Notes: generated by a model not told the origin, from the letters alone. 64,000 nucleotides of DNA from Paramarasmius palmivorus (GCA_037176845.1 JAYKXP010000197.1:1-64000), one strand, 5' to 3'. Numbered from the stretch's first letter, positions 1 to 12,419 are shown. Translations and numbers: made by a program.

Positions 1-1838
1 CGACTTGCCAGTCGTGGAGGGTGGGTGTAAATGGGAGGAGTCCAGGATGCGAAGGCGGATATCGAGGATTGCGGGAATCAGTCCGGAAACCCCATTGCTC
101 AAGTTCATCTCCGTCATCTCGGATTGGCCATTCTCGTCCAGCGACCAAAAATGAAAGGGGGTGTGTCCTTCGCTCCATGAGAAGACTTCGGGCATTTGTC
201 CATCGTGGGAGGATAGAGGAAATAGGTTGATAGGTGGGGGGATTTTCGCTGTCACAGAGCTTGAAAAAAGCAAGCAAGACCGTCATATACTCTTGCGCGT
301 GCTGATTCTAGCTCTATCAATGGTTCAATGACTGTCGATTGAGAAGAAAAGTTGTTGAGACATGTGGTAATGATGATGAAGCAAGAGCATACGAAAGTAA
401 TCTTCAGTTTTTCCTTCCTCCATACCAACGCGGAAAATTGCGGTAACCAAGACATTGCTCCGCAGATAAGTGGCATAAACAGAAATATCATCCCCACGCA
501 TTGTGAAACTGAGGTAAATTTATCAGTACAACTATCCCAATAGCATTGAAAGCTGCCCAAAACACTCACCGTGATCAATTCACCGACTGATGGATTGATC
601 GTCCAGTCCATCCCACGCTCCCGACGACCACGTAATAGCTTTCCTGCGCCACCTCGCAACGGCATCAGCGAGGTTGAATAGACAGTGTCGAAACGGCAGT
701 CCAAGAAGAGAGCTGCTGCAGGTGTTCATTTACTGCAACCCGGCAAGAAGGGACTGTAGATTGAGCTGCTCTTCTTCTGAAGCTTCGGGGCTGAGGGTTG
801 GGCGAGGAAGGAATCCACAGCGGTGGGATTTTGTAGAAGCCTGAGGCACATAATGAGTGCTTGTGCCAACTCCTTTGGATTTGAAATGCCGAAAAAAACT
901 GGAGATAGTGACCGGTATAGAGCATTCTCTATGGAAGTGACGATTGATGGGTTGTCAGGGAACAGTGCCAAATCCGTATCACTTGTACGAGACCTTCGTG
1001 CCCCACACAAAAAACGCCTTTGCTGTATCCATCACTATGTGCTCTATCAGAACAATCCATTTAGCGCCTGCTCGGAAAGTTATAAGTATTAGCACTGACA
1101 TAAAACAACTTCAAAGCCTTACTTCAACCAACGTAAATACAGATGCATCCATAAGGACCCCGTATAAAGATGAGCTAAGGGATCAAGTTGGGAATAGTTA
1201 TCGGTCAGTACCCTAGGCTCCGCATACCGTAAAACCGGAAGCTACCGTGATGGAAGATCAGCATTGGGACTTTTGAATGATTTATAGTCCATTACAATAA
1301 CCCCCCATGAATTCGGATCCTGTAACAACCATCATCGCACAGTTTGGTATTCTGCATGTGAATGAAGGAGAAAGGGGACTAACGCGCGAAAAATTGCGGA
1401 AGTCTTCTTCCCAGATTCTTCGGCTTCTTCGCCATCGGTATTCAAACTGCAGTGAACTGGATTGTTGGGCCAAAATACCTCGTTTCTGTACATTTTTTCT
1501 TCGGTGTTTTGTGATGTGAAAATGATATTCGCCGTTTTTTCAGTTTATACACTCGGTGATTGTCCTTTGAGCAGATCTCCTTGTGAGTTGATAAACATGG
1601 CCACGCTTCACGTTTTCAAACTGAAGAATGACAAAAGTGAGCCCGTACCTAGAACTTCATTCTCTGCGATAATGGACATACCGCGTGTATTCTGTACGTT
1701 TGGTAGCGATTTCCCGCGTTGCAGTGAAGTGTCTCAACATTGAGGTCGTGTTGTAGTTGAATCTGATCCACCGACAATTGTTGAATCTGTGGGTTGCCTT
1801 GGGATAGTGAAACGCATCGAGTTCTTGAAGAAACTCAT
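1..1838 (-). pseudogene. Family-1 copy A, decayed and cut by the window edge
   Basis: This is a family-1 paralogue whose initiator would be at 1838; the window begins inside exon 7, so exon 8 is missing. It is closest to copy D (23997-25981), which it matches through all visible exons and the 5' flank. It is broken by many small indels: an extra A in the run near 265, extra bases around 190-230 and near 465, a lost C near 665 and a disturbed stretch at 713-740. No reading frame spans more than part of an exon. It belongs to duplication block U1. Pseudogene status is directly visible. Confidence 0.8.
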
Positions 1839-1902
1839 GCTTTGGGCAAATGAAAGGGGCAAGAACAAAGGTGTTCAAGATGCGTTTGAGGTATTGAAGC
1901 CA

Positions 1903-1910
1903 GTTTTATC
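1903..1910 (-). promoter_or_regulatory. TATA-like box upstream of copy A
   Basis: On the minus strand this reads GATAAAAC, about 70 nt upstream of the copy A start. The same box, as TATAAAAC or GATAAAAC, sits at a similar distance in most other family-1 copies. Confidence 0.4.
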
Positions 1911-2079
1911 TAGGTTTGACGGACAGTTGTCCAGGAAACAGTCGCACTGCAGCTGGCAGTGCACCTCTTTCGACTCTTCCGAGAAAGATAGAATGAAAGC
2001 GCTATTCGAAGGGCCTGTGAAATATTAGCAGCATCTCTCGCAGAATAAACAACGACAGTACCTTTGTGACACTGTACGC

Positions 2080-2960
2080 ATTCGCGACATCTCCTGCAAC
2101 TGCCATTCTCCCTTCGCGAATTCTGGTATCCAAACCATCCATACCTCCTTCCAGCCCTTTCCTCTCCTTCTTCAATCCATTGCCTGGCTTTTCCTTTCCA
2201 TCACGCCTCCGAGTCACTCTATAGCGCACCCTAAGCCAACTCCCACAGCTTTCGCTCCGTAAAACACTCACATCAATGGTACGATCACCGTAACTTCGTG
2301 TAGTACCCCGAATGAACCTATCAGCACAGGCAGAGGCTGTCCGCTCAGGTCGGTATCAGTGTGACATGCGAGAGGGAGAAAGAGCTTTGACGCCCGTGAT
2401 TTTCATGCTCCTTTCATTCTACACCCACGACGCTCTCCTCCACTTCCCCGCTCCCCATCCTCACCCACGGCCAGGTCGAATGCCGCGTCTTGAATAATAA
2501 TAATCTCGCTCTCACAGCCATTTCACAGTGCTCCCCTTCGTGATGTATCAAACACGTCCTTGGTTCGGTATGATCGATGCTCGATCCACAGTATGTACGC
2601 CCCTTTCTCCGCTCTCTAATTGCCTACAGCTAAACCTTGGTAGGCTACCATACTTCTTGTGCGCCTGGGCAGCCATTAAGCTTCAAGTCGTCTCCACCTA
2701 TCGCCATCCCGAATATCCATCTCAAGTCCATTGCTACAACTCCTACCGGTGATCCAATAGCAAGGTCCACCGCAGAATGTGAAGACTAAGGCGAGCTAGA
2801 GAACGCTCATTCCCAATCCAGCGCACCTATCCTACTCCAATACGTGGAATCTGCGAACGCAAACTTCCCAGTTCTTCCCGTGTCCAACACCTCTCGAACC
2901 GAAAACACCCTCGTTCTTTCAGGTCTTTCTTCCCTAGACGGCTCAGCGGTCGGACTTGTA
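2080..2960 (+). other. Gene-relic DNA of block U1
   Basis: No intact gene is seen. The stretch matches 26200-27000 (block U2) and 34130-34960 (block U3). It includes one copy of the dispersed intron-bearing cassette: an intron-like segment from 2591 (GTATGTACGC donor) with CTACAGCTAA before a TAG/CAG end near 2650. Plus-strand reading frames are short and interrupted. I interpret it as decayed exon-intron sequence. Confidence 0.5.
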
Positions 2961-2963
2961 ATT

Positions 2964-3495
2964 TACGGGGTCATGAGAGGTGTTTAGCTGCTGGACCTGG
3001 GACGTACGAGCTCTCGAGAATCGATTCGCAGCAGGAACCGTTGTTGGCTGGACAGGAACATGGGAATGGGATGTATCAGAATCCGGTTGGGTATGCGAGT
3101 CGACGTCGGTACTAAGTACACCTGCGTTGTCGTATCAGGATCCGATGAGTGAAGAGGCAGGCGCCTGTGCATAGGCCGCAGGAGTCGTATGGGATGCCGC
3201 CGGAGAGGAGTATGAAGACGAGTCCGGGGCCTGGTCGATGATGGATATGACGAGTAATCCTGGGCCGATGATGGCGTATGGAGAAGGTGCAGGCGGAAGT
3301 CCGGGAGAGTCACCGAGAGTAGGAAGTCTGGCGATGCAGTATCTGCCTCAACCAACGAGACAGTATTCGCAGTATCCTTCCCAGCAACAACAGCACTCGC
3401 AGTATCCCTCCCAGCAACAGCAGTTTTATCAACCACAGCAAGAGAATGGGTCGTCGGGGAATATGGCTGGGAGAGGGGCGTATAGAGGATATTGA
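2964..3495 (+). pseudogene. QSY/P-rich tail gene, U1 copy, frameshifted
   Basis: Homologous to the open frame at 26902-27639. The start of the tail is recognisable (DSQQEPLLAGQEHGNG), but a missing C near 3102, relative to the U2 and U3 copies, shifts the frame and leads to a stop at about 3112. The C-terminal part continues in another frame, with repeated Q/S/Y/P units (SQYPSQQQQ twice at about 3367-3425) and the conserved ending GNMAGRGAYRGY at 3456-3495. Function is not recognised; the composition fits a disordered tail. Confidence 0.6.
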
Positions 3496-3808
3496 GGTCG
3501 TTTGCTTGCGTGCTTGCTTTTAAATGTGTTTTTATGCATATTTCACCATTTGGGTGTTGTTCTTGTATCCCCCTTTGCCTCTTTTCTTTTTTCCGGCTCC
3601 GTTCTTGCTGTACATTGCTCCTCGCCATCTCCACCACGATATTTTACATCCCCACAACCATCTTACTATGGACGACGGAAAGATTGGGCATCCAAACGAA
3701 ATTGGACCTTTTGTTACGATCATGAATACGCTATTCGGTGTAAACGGACTAGAGATATAGTATATAACATCTAAACCTTCTTTTGCTCCTAGTAGGCGGC
3801 ACCATGGA

Positions 3809-6750
3809 CTATGGCGGCGAAACCTCAGGACGACGTTGGTCCTTCCTCTGATGCGTTATAGCCCACTTGAACCTTTCTCTGGACCCGGCTACTTCACCCT
3901 GCATCTTTTCCAACTCGGCCTTGAGACCTTCGACTTCCTTGAACCTCGCCAACAGCTCTGGGACATAGTTGTTCTTGAGCGAGGATAAGAACAGCGCAAA
4001 CTTCACCACCTGACTGGGATTCAGTGATATCCCATTCTGCACAGTTGGTATCTGCCATGTAGATACGGCCGTACAATGCCTACAAAGGTCTCAGCGACGG
4101 TCATCCATTCAAGCAAAACAGACCACACCAATATAACACCATTGGCTTTGCTCCAGGTACATAACTGTTAGCCCTTGAAGCCTTGATTAACGACAGCAAA
4201 TACGGGGAAATCGTATATCCCGAGCGAAGCTGGATACCGATAAGCTGAGACCAGGTAGAATCGAACTTGGTTCATTCCAGCGAGGATATTATCAGAACCT
4301 TTCCTGTACTCCACGAAGAGAAAAGGTAGCAACAGCACTGGATAATCTGGTCAGTCTCTGGCTATGAACGAATAGGGCGCACGCGTCGAACACTTACAAC
4401 ATGCGAAGCCATTTTCCGATCCATCGTCCAAGTGCACATTGGTAGTCTGAGGCAGATCGTCTTCCAAATGTTTGGCAGGCAGGGAAATAGCCGAATCTGA
4501 ATCCATCATCGAGGGTTCTATCGAACGACATTAGTTTATGATCGTCAAAATCACATAGAAGCAGCCCCTTACCATCCTGCTCCAAGATAGCGTTTCGTCG
4601 AAGACTTGACATCGTCACGGAGAGCGCGGAAAACATTCAAATCCATTCCACATTGAGATTTCGTGCTGACCGCCGCCGCCATACTCGAGTCTGCTGAATC
4701 GTTACATCCCCTGAAAGGAAGAAACCGTATGCTGCAGCAGATTTTCGTGGTACAAGCATGTCGGGTCGTACGGCCACCAGCACATCACAGACTGCATACG
4801 TGAAATCCGATGCTATAACCCTCGATTTCTTCCTTTGCGGCCGTCCGCGACCAGGGGGTCCATAGCATTCTCAATTGTGCCGCTGCGATAGAACGCAGCT
4901 TTTCGAATCAATACCTGATACTTTCGCCTTGCTTCATTGCCTTGATTCTAGCCCAATATTGACATCGAGGGTGTTGTCAAAGGTTCAAACCTCTATTCTT
5001 CAAGATACATTGGTTCCCCCGATGATGACGGAATGTCGAATATTCTCCGAGGGCGGTAGCCAGCAAACTGTGAAAAGTCGTAACTGCGGTTGCGAGAAAG
5101 ATGAACTTTTCCTGTCCATCCTACAGGAACGGTTGAGCCACGCATCATACAAGGGATGAAATAACATACCCTATCATCGTCTACCTGCCATCCCCAAAGA
5201 CAAGGTCCAAAAGCGAATTCCACTGTAGCCCGGCTGCGATCTTATCAACCTGTTATTCTGCAATGTGCGTGGCTTGCTTGGACACTTCAAGGACACCGGA
5301 AACGCATCTCCACAACATGGCAAGTTCGCCATCATCCAAAGGCCGCAGCGGCGTCATACCCGTACATATCCGAAGCTGGTGCTCTACCGTCGGTTCAAAC
5401 ACGATGCCGCAATATGTTTCGGTGGGCTGAAAGTTTTGAGTATAGGTAATCAGCCCATGAGTAGATCTCAGCTAACCTCCGAGGTATACTTTTTGTCAGT
5501 GTTCAAACCAAAAGTTATTTCCTCTAGCCTCTCTTTCGTTCGAAATGCCGAAGCGTGCTGTAAGAAAAGCATGAGGTCGAGAACGATCAGGAGCAAGTTC
5601 GGCAGTTACTTCAATCATTGGGATCCCAACTTCGATGTATTGTTGAAGTATGAGTTGTAGCTTTTGGAGCGGCGGAGTATTTATTGGCGTGAAGGGGGTT
5701 ACAGGCCAGAATAGAAAGTGCGTGAACCGGTCTGCTAGAATCCGCGCAGCTTTATCGAGCTCGGGTGCTTCATCCTGCTCGGAATAGCCTGATGATCAAT
5801 CACTTCATATCACTGTTTCGAAATCATTAGATCGAATACCGTACTACTGGACATCACGTACTTTGGATTTGCTTGAATCCTTGCGACTGTAGGTGGTCTT
5901 CGAAGGGGACTGGCGCCTATGACATGGATGTAAGTACTAGCTTAGTATCGTGGAAACAGTACACATACGATACTTGAGAGCCTGATGGATGCTGAGAGTG
6001 CGCAATTTGTCCCTTGAGGATATGTCAGTATGAGGCAGTAGACGGGCTCAAGAGTCGCACTCACGTGTGTTCAGCTACAAAATGAAGTTGGTGCAGCTTG
6101 GAGCGGGCTAATAGATGAAAATTCTCGAGAAGGCGATTTCTCGGCCGTGGTGCGTCTGTTTTCGCCCTAGAATCATCTGAGGAATCCCTTTCGTCACTTG
6201 CTGGTGGTTGCTGTCGATGTCGATGTCGGATTCCTGAGAGAGATTGGTGCGCAGACGAGAGATACTGCATTGCTCATGGTAGGTAGCAAGCGACAGCTCG
6301 TCTCACCGAGACTACACTGATAGATTGCCCTTGAATAACGGACGTCGAAACTGGAACACGAGTCAAAATCGTCGATAAATGGTTTATGCGCCGAGTACAT
6401 ACTGCATCTGTGCATGAGGAAACACATGCTGTAGAACTCGTCCAGCTAACGGTGCTATGATTGCCGTTTTGGGATCGGGTCCAAGTTCGGGGTGAAGAGC
6501 GTCATCAGCGAAGTGAACGTTTGTGTATTGACATTGCTTTGTTGAAAGCTGAAGGATAGTAGTTCGCTGAAAGTATGTTGAGCTCTGAAACCTCTACGTG
6601 ATATCTTGCAACCTACCTATACGCAATCCTGAGCCAGTCACAAGATTTTGAATAGACTTGAAACGGGGTTCGGTAAGGGCAGAGAGGTTGGAGGGCCATT
6701 CCATGTAGTTTTCGATAATGTGAGGTGCAACGGGAGTAGCTTGGGGTTGT
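3809..6750 (-). pseudogene. E-x-K motif gene, U1 copy, decayed
   Basis: Remnant of a multi-exon minus-strand gene also present at 27945-31050 and 35887-39188. Visible order: an N-terminal exon near 6640-6770 (NYMEWPSNL), an ALHPxLGPDP-like exon near 6450-6560, middle exons around 4990-5660, then a C-terminal half. The latter reads SAISLPAKHLEDDLPQ, ACYYPVLLLPFLFVEYRKG and MNQVRFYLVSAYRYPASLG (4500 down to 4220), with YMADTNC and a charged helix ending at 3809. The hydrophobic strand followed by E-x-K-like residues resembles restriction-endonuclease-like folds in Agaricomycete hypothetical proteins; this is inference. An 8-nt deletion near 6508 and a 1-nt loss after GFKG near 4170 break the frame. 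Confidence 0.55.
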
Positions 6751-6829
6751 TCGAAACCGGCTGGACCTCGGGACTAGGCAGATATGTTGGGTGCATGAGC
6801 AAGAGTTGTCTTCGGGTTACTTTTTAACT

Positions 6830-7330
6830 CTTCATTCCGCCCTTATGCATCCGCTTCAATTCCTTCTCCTCTCACAATCACCACCAACCCATCCACCTCC
6901 ACGCCAATCCGCACATTCGAACGTCTTTTCGGTTCCAGAGCCGACTGTGTTCTGCCCAAGACAAACACATCACCGGAATTGCTTAGTCTCCCCTAGGCAG
7001 ACTCGATATCGCTCGACAGCTCGCTTGATATGGGGAATTGCTCCTGGTTTGATGCCGTGATTCGCAGAATAATGGACGCGTTTTTCGCTCGGGATTTGTT
7101 GTTGCATCTGATGAGCGCGTGAAGATAGACAAGAAGAGGGAAAGAGGAAGAAAGACGGACGAGAAGGCATCAAAAAATCTATCTATCACTCATGCAGATT
7201 GACTCACGCTCGAACTTCTAGTCATGAAACGACTTTAGTCTACGCAGTGTACTCACGCCAAAACTCCCGCGAACGAGTATACAGGAAAAGCGACAATTCT
7301 AGAGTCTAGACGACCTCCAGTCTCACAGGT
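6830..7330 (+). other. Lys-rich relic, U1 copy
   Basis: A stretch conserved at 31120-31530 and 39270-39690, and more distantly at 22650-23020. In the U2 and U3 copies a plus-strand frame reads FRDSQNNRR... followed by a Lys-rich run (KIDKKK). Here the frame is interrupted near 7030-7060. It reads as part of an old exon downstream of an RTLKR/RTSFR-like segment. No function is recognised. Confidence 0.35.
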
Positions 7331-7399
7331 GCGACTACGACTCTGAATAAGAGGAAGGCCCGTCGATGGGTAAAATTTGAGAAGGTTTTGGACGTGCGG

Positions 7400-7721
7400 T
7401 TATGAATGCTCGAGGTGTTAGATTTAGAGTACTTTGTGATAGTCCCATTACGCCTAATCACTGTCGGGTAGACCATTTTCGCTCCAAGACGGGTCGGTGA
7501 GGAATCGCGAGGTCCGAAGCATTATCGAGCAGGATGTCGTGCGCCTTTCCCTCGACCAATGCCGCACGAACTTCTTGTCTCATCTACACACCTAGAGATG
7601 GGGCAAAGTACATATCGGAATTCCCGGACTAATCACAAGTAACGGTACAGAAACACAAATAACGAGCATAGGAAAGAATGTCGCCTAAAACCCAAAAATG
7701 AAAGCTTGTCCATCTGGGTGC
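7400..7721. repeat. Conserved 3' flank of family-1 genes (B copy)
   Basis: A segment that recurs beside seven family-1 genes, always immediately 3' of the stop codon (here, 23640, 31640, 39790, 46830, 54720, 61330). Shared landmarks are GTTAGATTTAGGGTACTTTG, TTACGCCTAATCA, a block ending CACACCTAGAGATGGGGCAA, and CGCCTAAAACCCAAAAA close to the stop. It presumably includes the 3' UTR and polyadenylation region on the minus strand. Confidence 0.6.
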
Positions 7722-9706
7722 TCAAAACCCAAAAGCGCTAATCCCTGGAGCGGCTTCCCACCATGAACTTGATTTCTCTTCTGGGAATCAAGGAGGTTAA
7801 TACACTGAACAGCGAAAAGGGAATGTCAATGACATGCCTTTTGGTCTGAGAACCTCCATCTCTGGGTACCCTAGGCGACGTGCAAAATTGGTGGTGTTTG
7901 GGTCAAACCCATAGGCGACTTGCCAGTCGTAGAGGGCGGTGTATATGGAGGAGTCCCAGGACATAAGCCAGGCATTGGTGCGCGGAGCCAGTCTCGGAAC
8001 ACCCCATTGCTCGAGTTCATCTTCTGTCATCTCGGATTGGCCATTCTCGTCCAGCGACCAAAAATGAAAGGGGGTGTGTCCTTTGCACCATGAGATGACT
8101 CCGGACATTGTCATTGGTGGTGGATAGAGGAATAGGTAGATAGGTGGGGGGATTTCACCGTCACAGAGCTCGAAAAAGCAAGCAAGGCCGTCATGTTCTC
8201 TTGGGCTTTCTGGTACTAGCCGTAGCCTTGGGTCAATGACTGTCGACCGAAAGGAAAGTGGTGAGCATTTGGCAGTGTATAATGAACCAAAAGCATACAA
8301 AAGTAATCTTCAGCTTTTCCTTCCTCCATACAACGCGGAAATTGCGATAACCAATACTCCCCTTGGTATAGACAATCAGAGTTGATGTCAACATGCATAT
8401 CATCCCAACACATTGTGAAACTGAGGTAAACATATCAGTAAAACAATCCCAAGAGCATTGAAAGCTGCCCGAAACGCTCACCGTGTCAATTCACCGACTG
8501 ATGTTTGGTCATCCAGCCCATGCCATGTCCCCCGATACCGTTGCATAGCTTCCTGCGGCCACCTCGCAACGGCATCCAGCGAGGTTGAATAGACAGTATC
8601 AAAACGCAGTCCAAGAAGAGAGCTGTGCAGCTGTTCATATGGCAAACCCGGAAAGAAGGACTGTAGGTCGAGCTGCTCTTCTTCTGATGCTTCGGGGCTG
8701 AGGGTTGGGCGAAGGAAGGAATCACAGCGGTGGGATTTGTAGAGGAATGATGCCACAAATATGAGTGCTTGGTGCAATTCTTCGGAGTTGAACTGCCGAA
8801 AGAAGCTGAAGATAATGTTCGTATTGAGCATGTCTGTGGTAGAAGGGACAGTGATGGTGTTGTCAAAGCAAAAACCCCCTGTTAGATATTGGTAAGGTCC
8901 TTTGGGCCCCACACAAAAAACGCCTTTGCTGGTATCCATCCATATGTGCTGGTTGAGACATCCCATTTGGTTCTGCTCGGAAAAGTATGAGTATTAGCAC
9001 GGGACATGAAGGAACTTCAGCCTGACCACCAACCACCAGAGATACAAATTCATCCATAAAGAGTCTGTATAAAAATGAGCCAATGGGATTAAATCTGGGA
9101 ATAGTTATCAGTCAATAACTTCTCCGTACCCGTAAAACAAGGCTCACCGTGATGAAAGATCAACATTGGGACTTTGGAATGGTTTAGTCCATACAGCAAC
9201 CATGAATTTGGATCCCTGTTTAAATCTCGGTTAATATGTTTCCCCATGAGAATGAAAAGAAGAGGCACCTATTGCGCGAAAATTGCTGGAAATCTTCTTC
9301 CCAGACTTCTTTGGCTTCTTCGCCTTGATATTCGACTGCAGTGAACCTGGATTGTTGGCCAGACAGCTGTATACTGTATATCTTTTTTCGGGTTTTGCGA
9401 TCACGAGAATAGCTGTTTCCCCATTCATCCTCGAAGACATTCGTCGAATAGATCTCCTTGAGAGTTATGACATGGCCACGCTTCACGTATTCAAACTGAA
9501 GACGTGACAGTGAGCCCAGCAAACTTCCTTCTCTGCCATGAAAGACGTACCTCGTCGTATTCTGTACGTTCAAGTTTGGTAGCGATGTCGCCGTTATAGT
9601 GAAGAGTTTCGACATTGAGTGTTGTGTTGATCTGATCCCCACGGACATTGTTGAATGTGGGTTTGCCCTTGATGGTGAAGCACTTTGAGTTCTTGAAGAA
9701 ATTCAT
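7722..9706 (-). CDS. Family-1 protein, copy B (uncharacterised Agaricomycete family)
   Basis: Eight-exon model: 9706-9551, 9495-9269, 9215-9148, 9094-9027, 8972-8482, 8420-8299, 8239-7838 and 7780-7722. All exons are open and phases agree. The start is the ATG giving MNFFKNSKCF, as in the sister copies. Order: N-terminal motif FTIKGKPTFNNVRGDQ (about residues 10-25), FEYVKRGH region with WEEDFQQFSR (53-127), ALxH/WM stretch, WMDTSKGVFCVGP, SFFRQF, VYSTSL, FWSLDENGQSEMTEDELEQWGVP, then the conserved tail SSSWWEAAPGISAFGF. Oddity: the intron-7 donor is GC (GCATGT) instead of GTGAGG. If it is not spliced, translation stops at 7797 (about 524 aa). Function unknown. Belongs to a V block with the type-II 5' flank. 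Confidence 0.75.
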
Positions 9707-9770
9707 GCTTTGGGCGAATGAAGGGGGCAAGAACAAGGGTGTTTGACATGCATTGGAGGTGTTGAAGGCA

Positions 9771-9780
9771 GTCTTATAGC
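9771..9780 (-). promoter_or_regulatory. TATA-like box of copy B
   Basis: Minus-strand GCTATAAGAC lies 65-75 nt upstream of the copy B ATG and aligns with GCTATAAAAC in copies F and G. It is a good candidate core promoter element because its distance is kept while its surroundings differ. Confidence 0.5.
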
Positions 9781-9889
9781 TGTTGTATTAGGTTTGATGG
9801 GCACGTTGGCACAGGAAACACCGGGGACAGGCAGGATGTTGTCAGGAACAGCTTCTCAATATGTAATCCTCCAGGTCGCCCTTTAACGC

Positions 9890-10840
9890 ACCGGCCAATC
9901 CTTCACCGGCTCCTACAGCCTTCGCTCCATAAAGCACTCCTCCTAGTGGTACGATCGCCGTAGTTTCGTGTAGGACTCCGTCAGCACAGGCAAAGGTGGA
10001 CCTGTTCCCTTTTCAGCGAGAGAGAGAAAGTGTTAGCGCCCGCCTCAAAGTCGCTCAGAAAGCTTTCGCACTCCTCACCTCCCAGTCCACTTCCCTACTT
10101 CCCATCCCCACCCTCAGCCATATCCAAGGCAGCCTCTTGGATAATACCAATGTCGCTTTCATAGCTGTTCCATGGCTACTTCCTTTCGTGATGTCAGACG
10201 CGTCGTTGGTTCGGTATGTACGTCCCTTTCACCGCTCTATAATCGACTACAACTAATCTTTGGCAGACTTCTATAGCTATTTTGAAACCGGCTGGCTACC
10301 AAGTCGTTTCTACTCATCACCATCCGCCCTCATTTACTGCTGCAACACCTCTCAAAACAAATGCATTCAGTCCCTTCCTACTCTAAACTCCCTACATCCT
10401 TTCCACAGATACGATGGCTCGTTTGAATCATCCTTCCCTGAGGAAAACCTCATCTCATCCACCAAATGAGGACACCTCTAGCTTTTAGCGCAAATCGACA
10501 TGCGAGAGGTTCGCGTCGGCATTGACATCGCTCAGAGGACCCCTCACTCCCCACCGTCCACCACTTCCCCACCCACGTCGCCCCCGGAAAATCACCAATA
10601 TCGCTCTTATATTCTTTCAAACACCGCGACTGCTCCCATTCATGATGTGTCAAACGCGTCTTTGGATTGACACTTGATCCACACTATGTACTCCCCTTTT
10701 TCCACTCCCCAATCACCTATAACTAATCTTTGATTAATTTCCATAGTTCTCCGCGACCACAAAGACTACAATGGATTCGTTCTCACCCATCGCCATCCCG
10801 AATGCCCATCTCAACTCCCTACCTAGGAAAGCGCGCTAGA
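9890..10840 (+). other. Decayed cassette DNA of block V1
   Basis: Contains two copies of the intron-bearing cassette (intron-like segments from about 10212 and 10683). Between them is a short coding-like relic near 10405-10465 reading YDGSFESSFPEEN, conserved in other relics. Similar to 42420-43250 and 57300-58200. Frames are interrupted, and I see no intact gene. Confidence 0.45.
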
Positions 10841-11310
10841 AAACTATTCATCACCAACCCCGCGCCAACTCATACGTAGAATCCCGCAGAACTCTTTCCG
10901 TGTCCAGCTCCTCTCGAACCAAAGCTCCCTCGTCCTTCCCATTCCTCAAGTCCGAGTCTTTCTTCCCTGCTGCTGATGTAGACAACTCAGCTGTCGAAAT
11001 CCGCGTATGCAATCTCGCATTTCGGATCTTCTCGCTGGCCGTCGATGAGGAGCAGAAAAGAGGAAGGGTAGAAAAGGGGACAGCATCCGATGACACCGCC
11101 GACCACGTTCACCATACACAAAGCACCATGTCCCCAGAATCCCAATTCCTTTTGCCCAGACAACTAGGTCGTGAACAAAACTCTGACGGCCTCTCATATA
11201 CATACTTCAATGTCTCGGTTCGAGAGAAGCCGTTCCATCCTCGACAAGTACAACGTCCATTCGACAAACTGTATTCGAGGTCTCGTTATCTCGTTGTAGT
11301 CGGCGCTTGA
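10840..11310 (+). pseudogene. Family-4 exon, best preserved copy
   Basis: An open plus-strand frame of about 155 codons without a convincing start. It includes SSSSRTKAPSSFPF, ESFFPAADVDNSAVEIRV, VDEEQKRGRVEKG and FNVSVREKPFHPRQVQRP. Related sequence occurs at 12749-13015, 43277-43739, 53590-53925 and 58209-58673. The segment around FNVSVREKP and LDKLYSR is the most conserved. An intron-like segment follows (donor near 11322, CTACAACTAAC, CAG near 11370). It may be an exon of a real gene or a relic whose frame happens to survive; I do not recognise the family. Confidence 0.3.
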
Positions 11311-11639
11311 GACAAAAAACGTACGTACCTTCCTCTGCTACAACTAACCTTTGGTTGACTCAGTCCACAGTTTTTCAACTCCTTTGGGCGGCCAGGGTCT
11401 ACCACAACACGAGGAGGCTAGAGAGAGGCAGGCTAGAGAACTAGCATCCCTAACGACTCCACACGTCTCGTGTATTGCCCTGAAGAATCGGTGTTCACCG
11501 GCGTTGGGCTTGTTGCTGTCAACTTGCATATAAGCTGCACCTTTCGGAAGAAAATACGACACCGCGCGGGTTTCTCGTTGTTTGGCCTTCAAGTAGCACA
11601 AGCTGCAAGTCGAGTTAGCCCCAACGCTCCCATCCCGGA

Positions 11640-12290
11640 TTCGTTGTTGTTCTCCTCAAACATAGCTTGGCCGTTTGTCACGGCCTCTTCAGATATCAGC
11701 ATCTACGGTGGTGACTTCAGCAACATCGCAACCCGATTGTATCTATATCCCCGATTCTTTCAGCCGCGATGTGAAAGATTATGGTTCAGTACGTTCTCTC
11801 ACTTGGAGTAGATTGTCCTTTTGGGCTACTTTGTAAAGATACCAGACGCGCCGGACGGTAAACCAATTATGCAATGCCAGCTGTAGCGCTGACTCACCTC
11901 CTCGCGTTATATAGATTTTGCGCTGTTTGGTCGGCTTTTTGGCGGAGTTGGAGCTTATACGGGGACTAATAGAATAGTCTTTCAACCGGACACGGCAACG
12001 ATAATAGGAGACTCCTACTCGCGACTCTCAAGGTGCGTGAATAGTCATTTCCTTCTTCAAATTCCTTTAGCTGAAACGACATTTACGACGTGCCAGTTCG
12101 AATAACTCGCCTGCCTCGCGACAGCATTGGTTTAACAGAGGCACGACTCGGCCGTGTCTATACCACAGACGTTCAACATTCCAGAGTCCCATCCGATAGC
12201 AACCCAGACTCCAGGAGCTGTCTGTCAGTTCCAAGGTGGATGTACCCTGAACCATATAGACTGCCGTCTAGTGCTCATCATCAACTGTAG
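11640..12290 (+). pseudogene. Family-3 fragment in block V1
   Basis: At 11668-11750 a degraded N-terminal motif is visible (DISIYGGDFSNIA). The region 11930-12290 matches the last exons of the gene at 20599-22350: NRIVFQPDTATIIGD, then a GTGCGT intron donor near 12032 and the later exon that contains DSNPDSRSC. The middle of the gene is absent and the two parts are out of register, so this is an internally deleted pseudogene. Confidence 0.5.
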
Positions 12291-12419
12291 TCTGTCCTGC
12301 TCATTTCATTTATACGTACTTAGATAACATGAAGCTATTGACATACTTTTCCGTGGGGTGTTTGCGAGGACTTCAAAGAAGCCGTCTAAGTAACGAAACT
12401 TGTGTCTACGAAAATATCA

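Noticed and set aside
8240..8298. Upstream starts within intron 6 of copy B
   Set aside because: Such starts only reflect sequence inside intron 6 or alternative codons upstream of exon 7. The continuous exon phases from the true first exon explain them.
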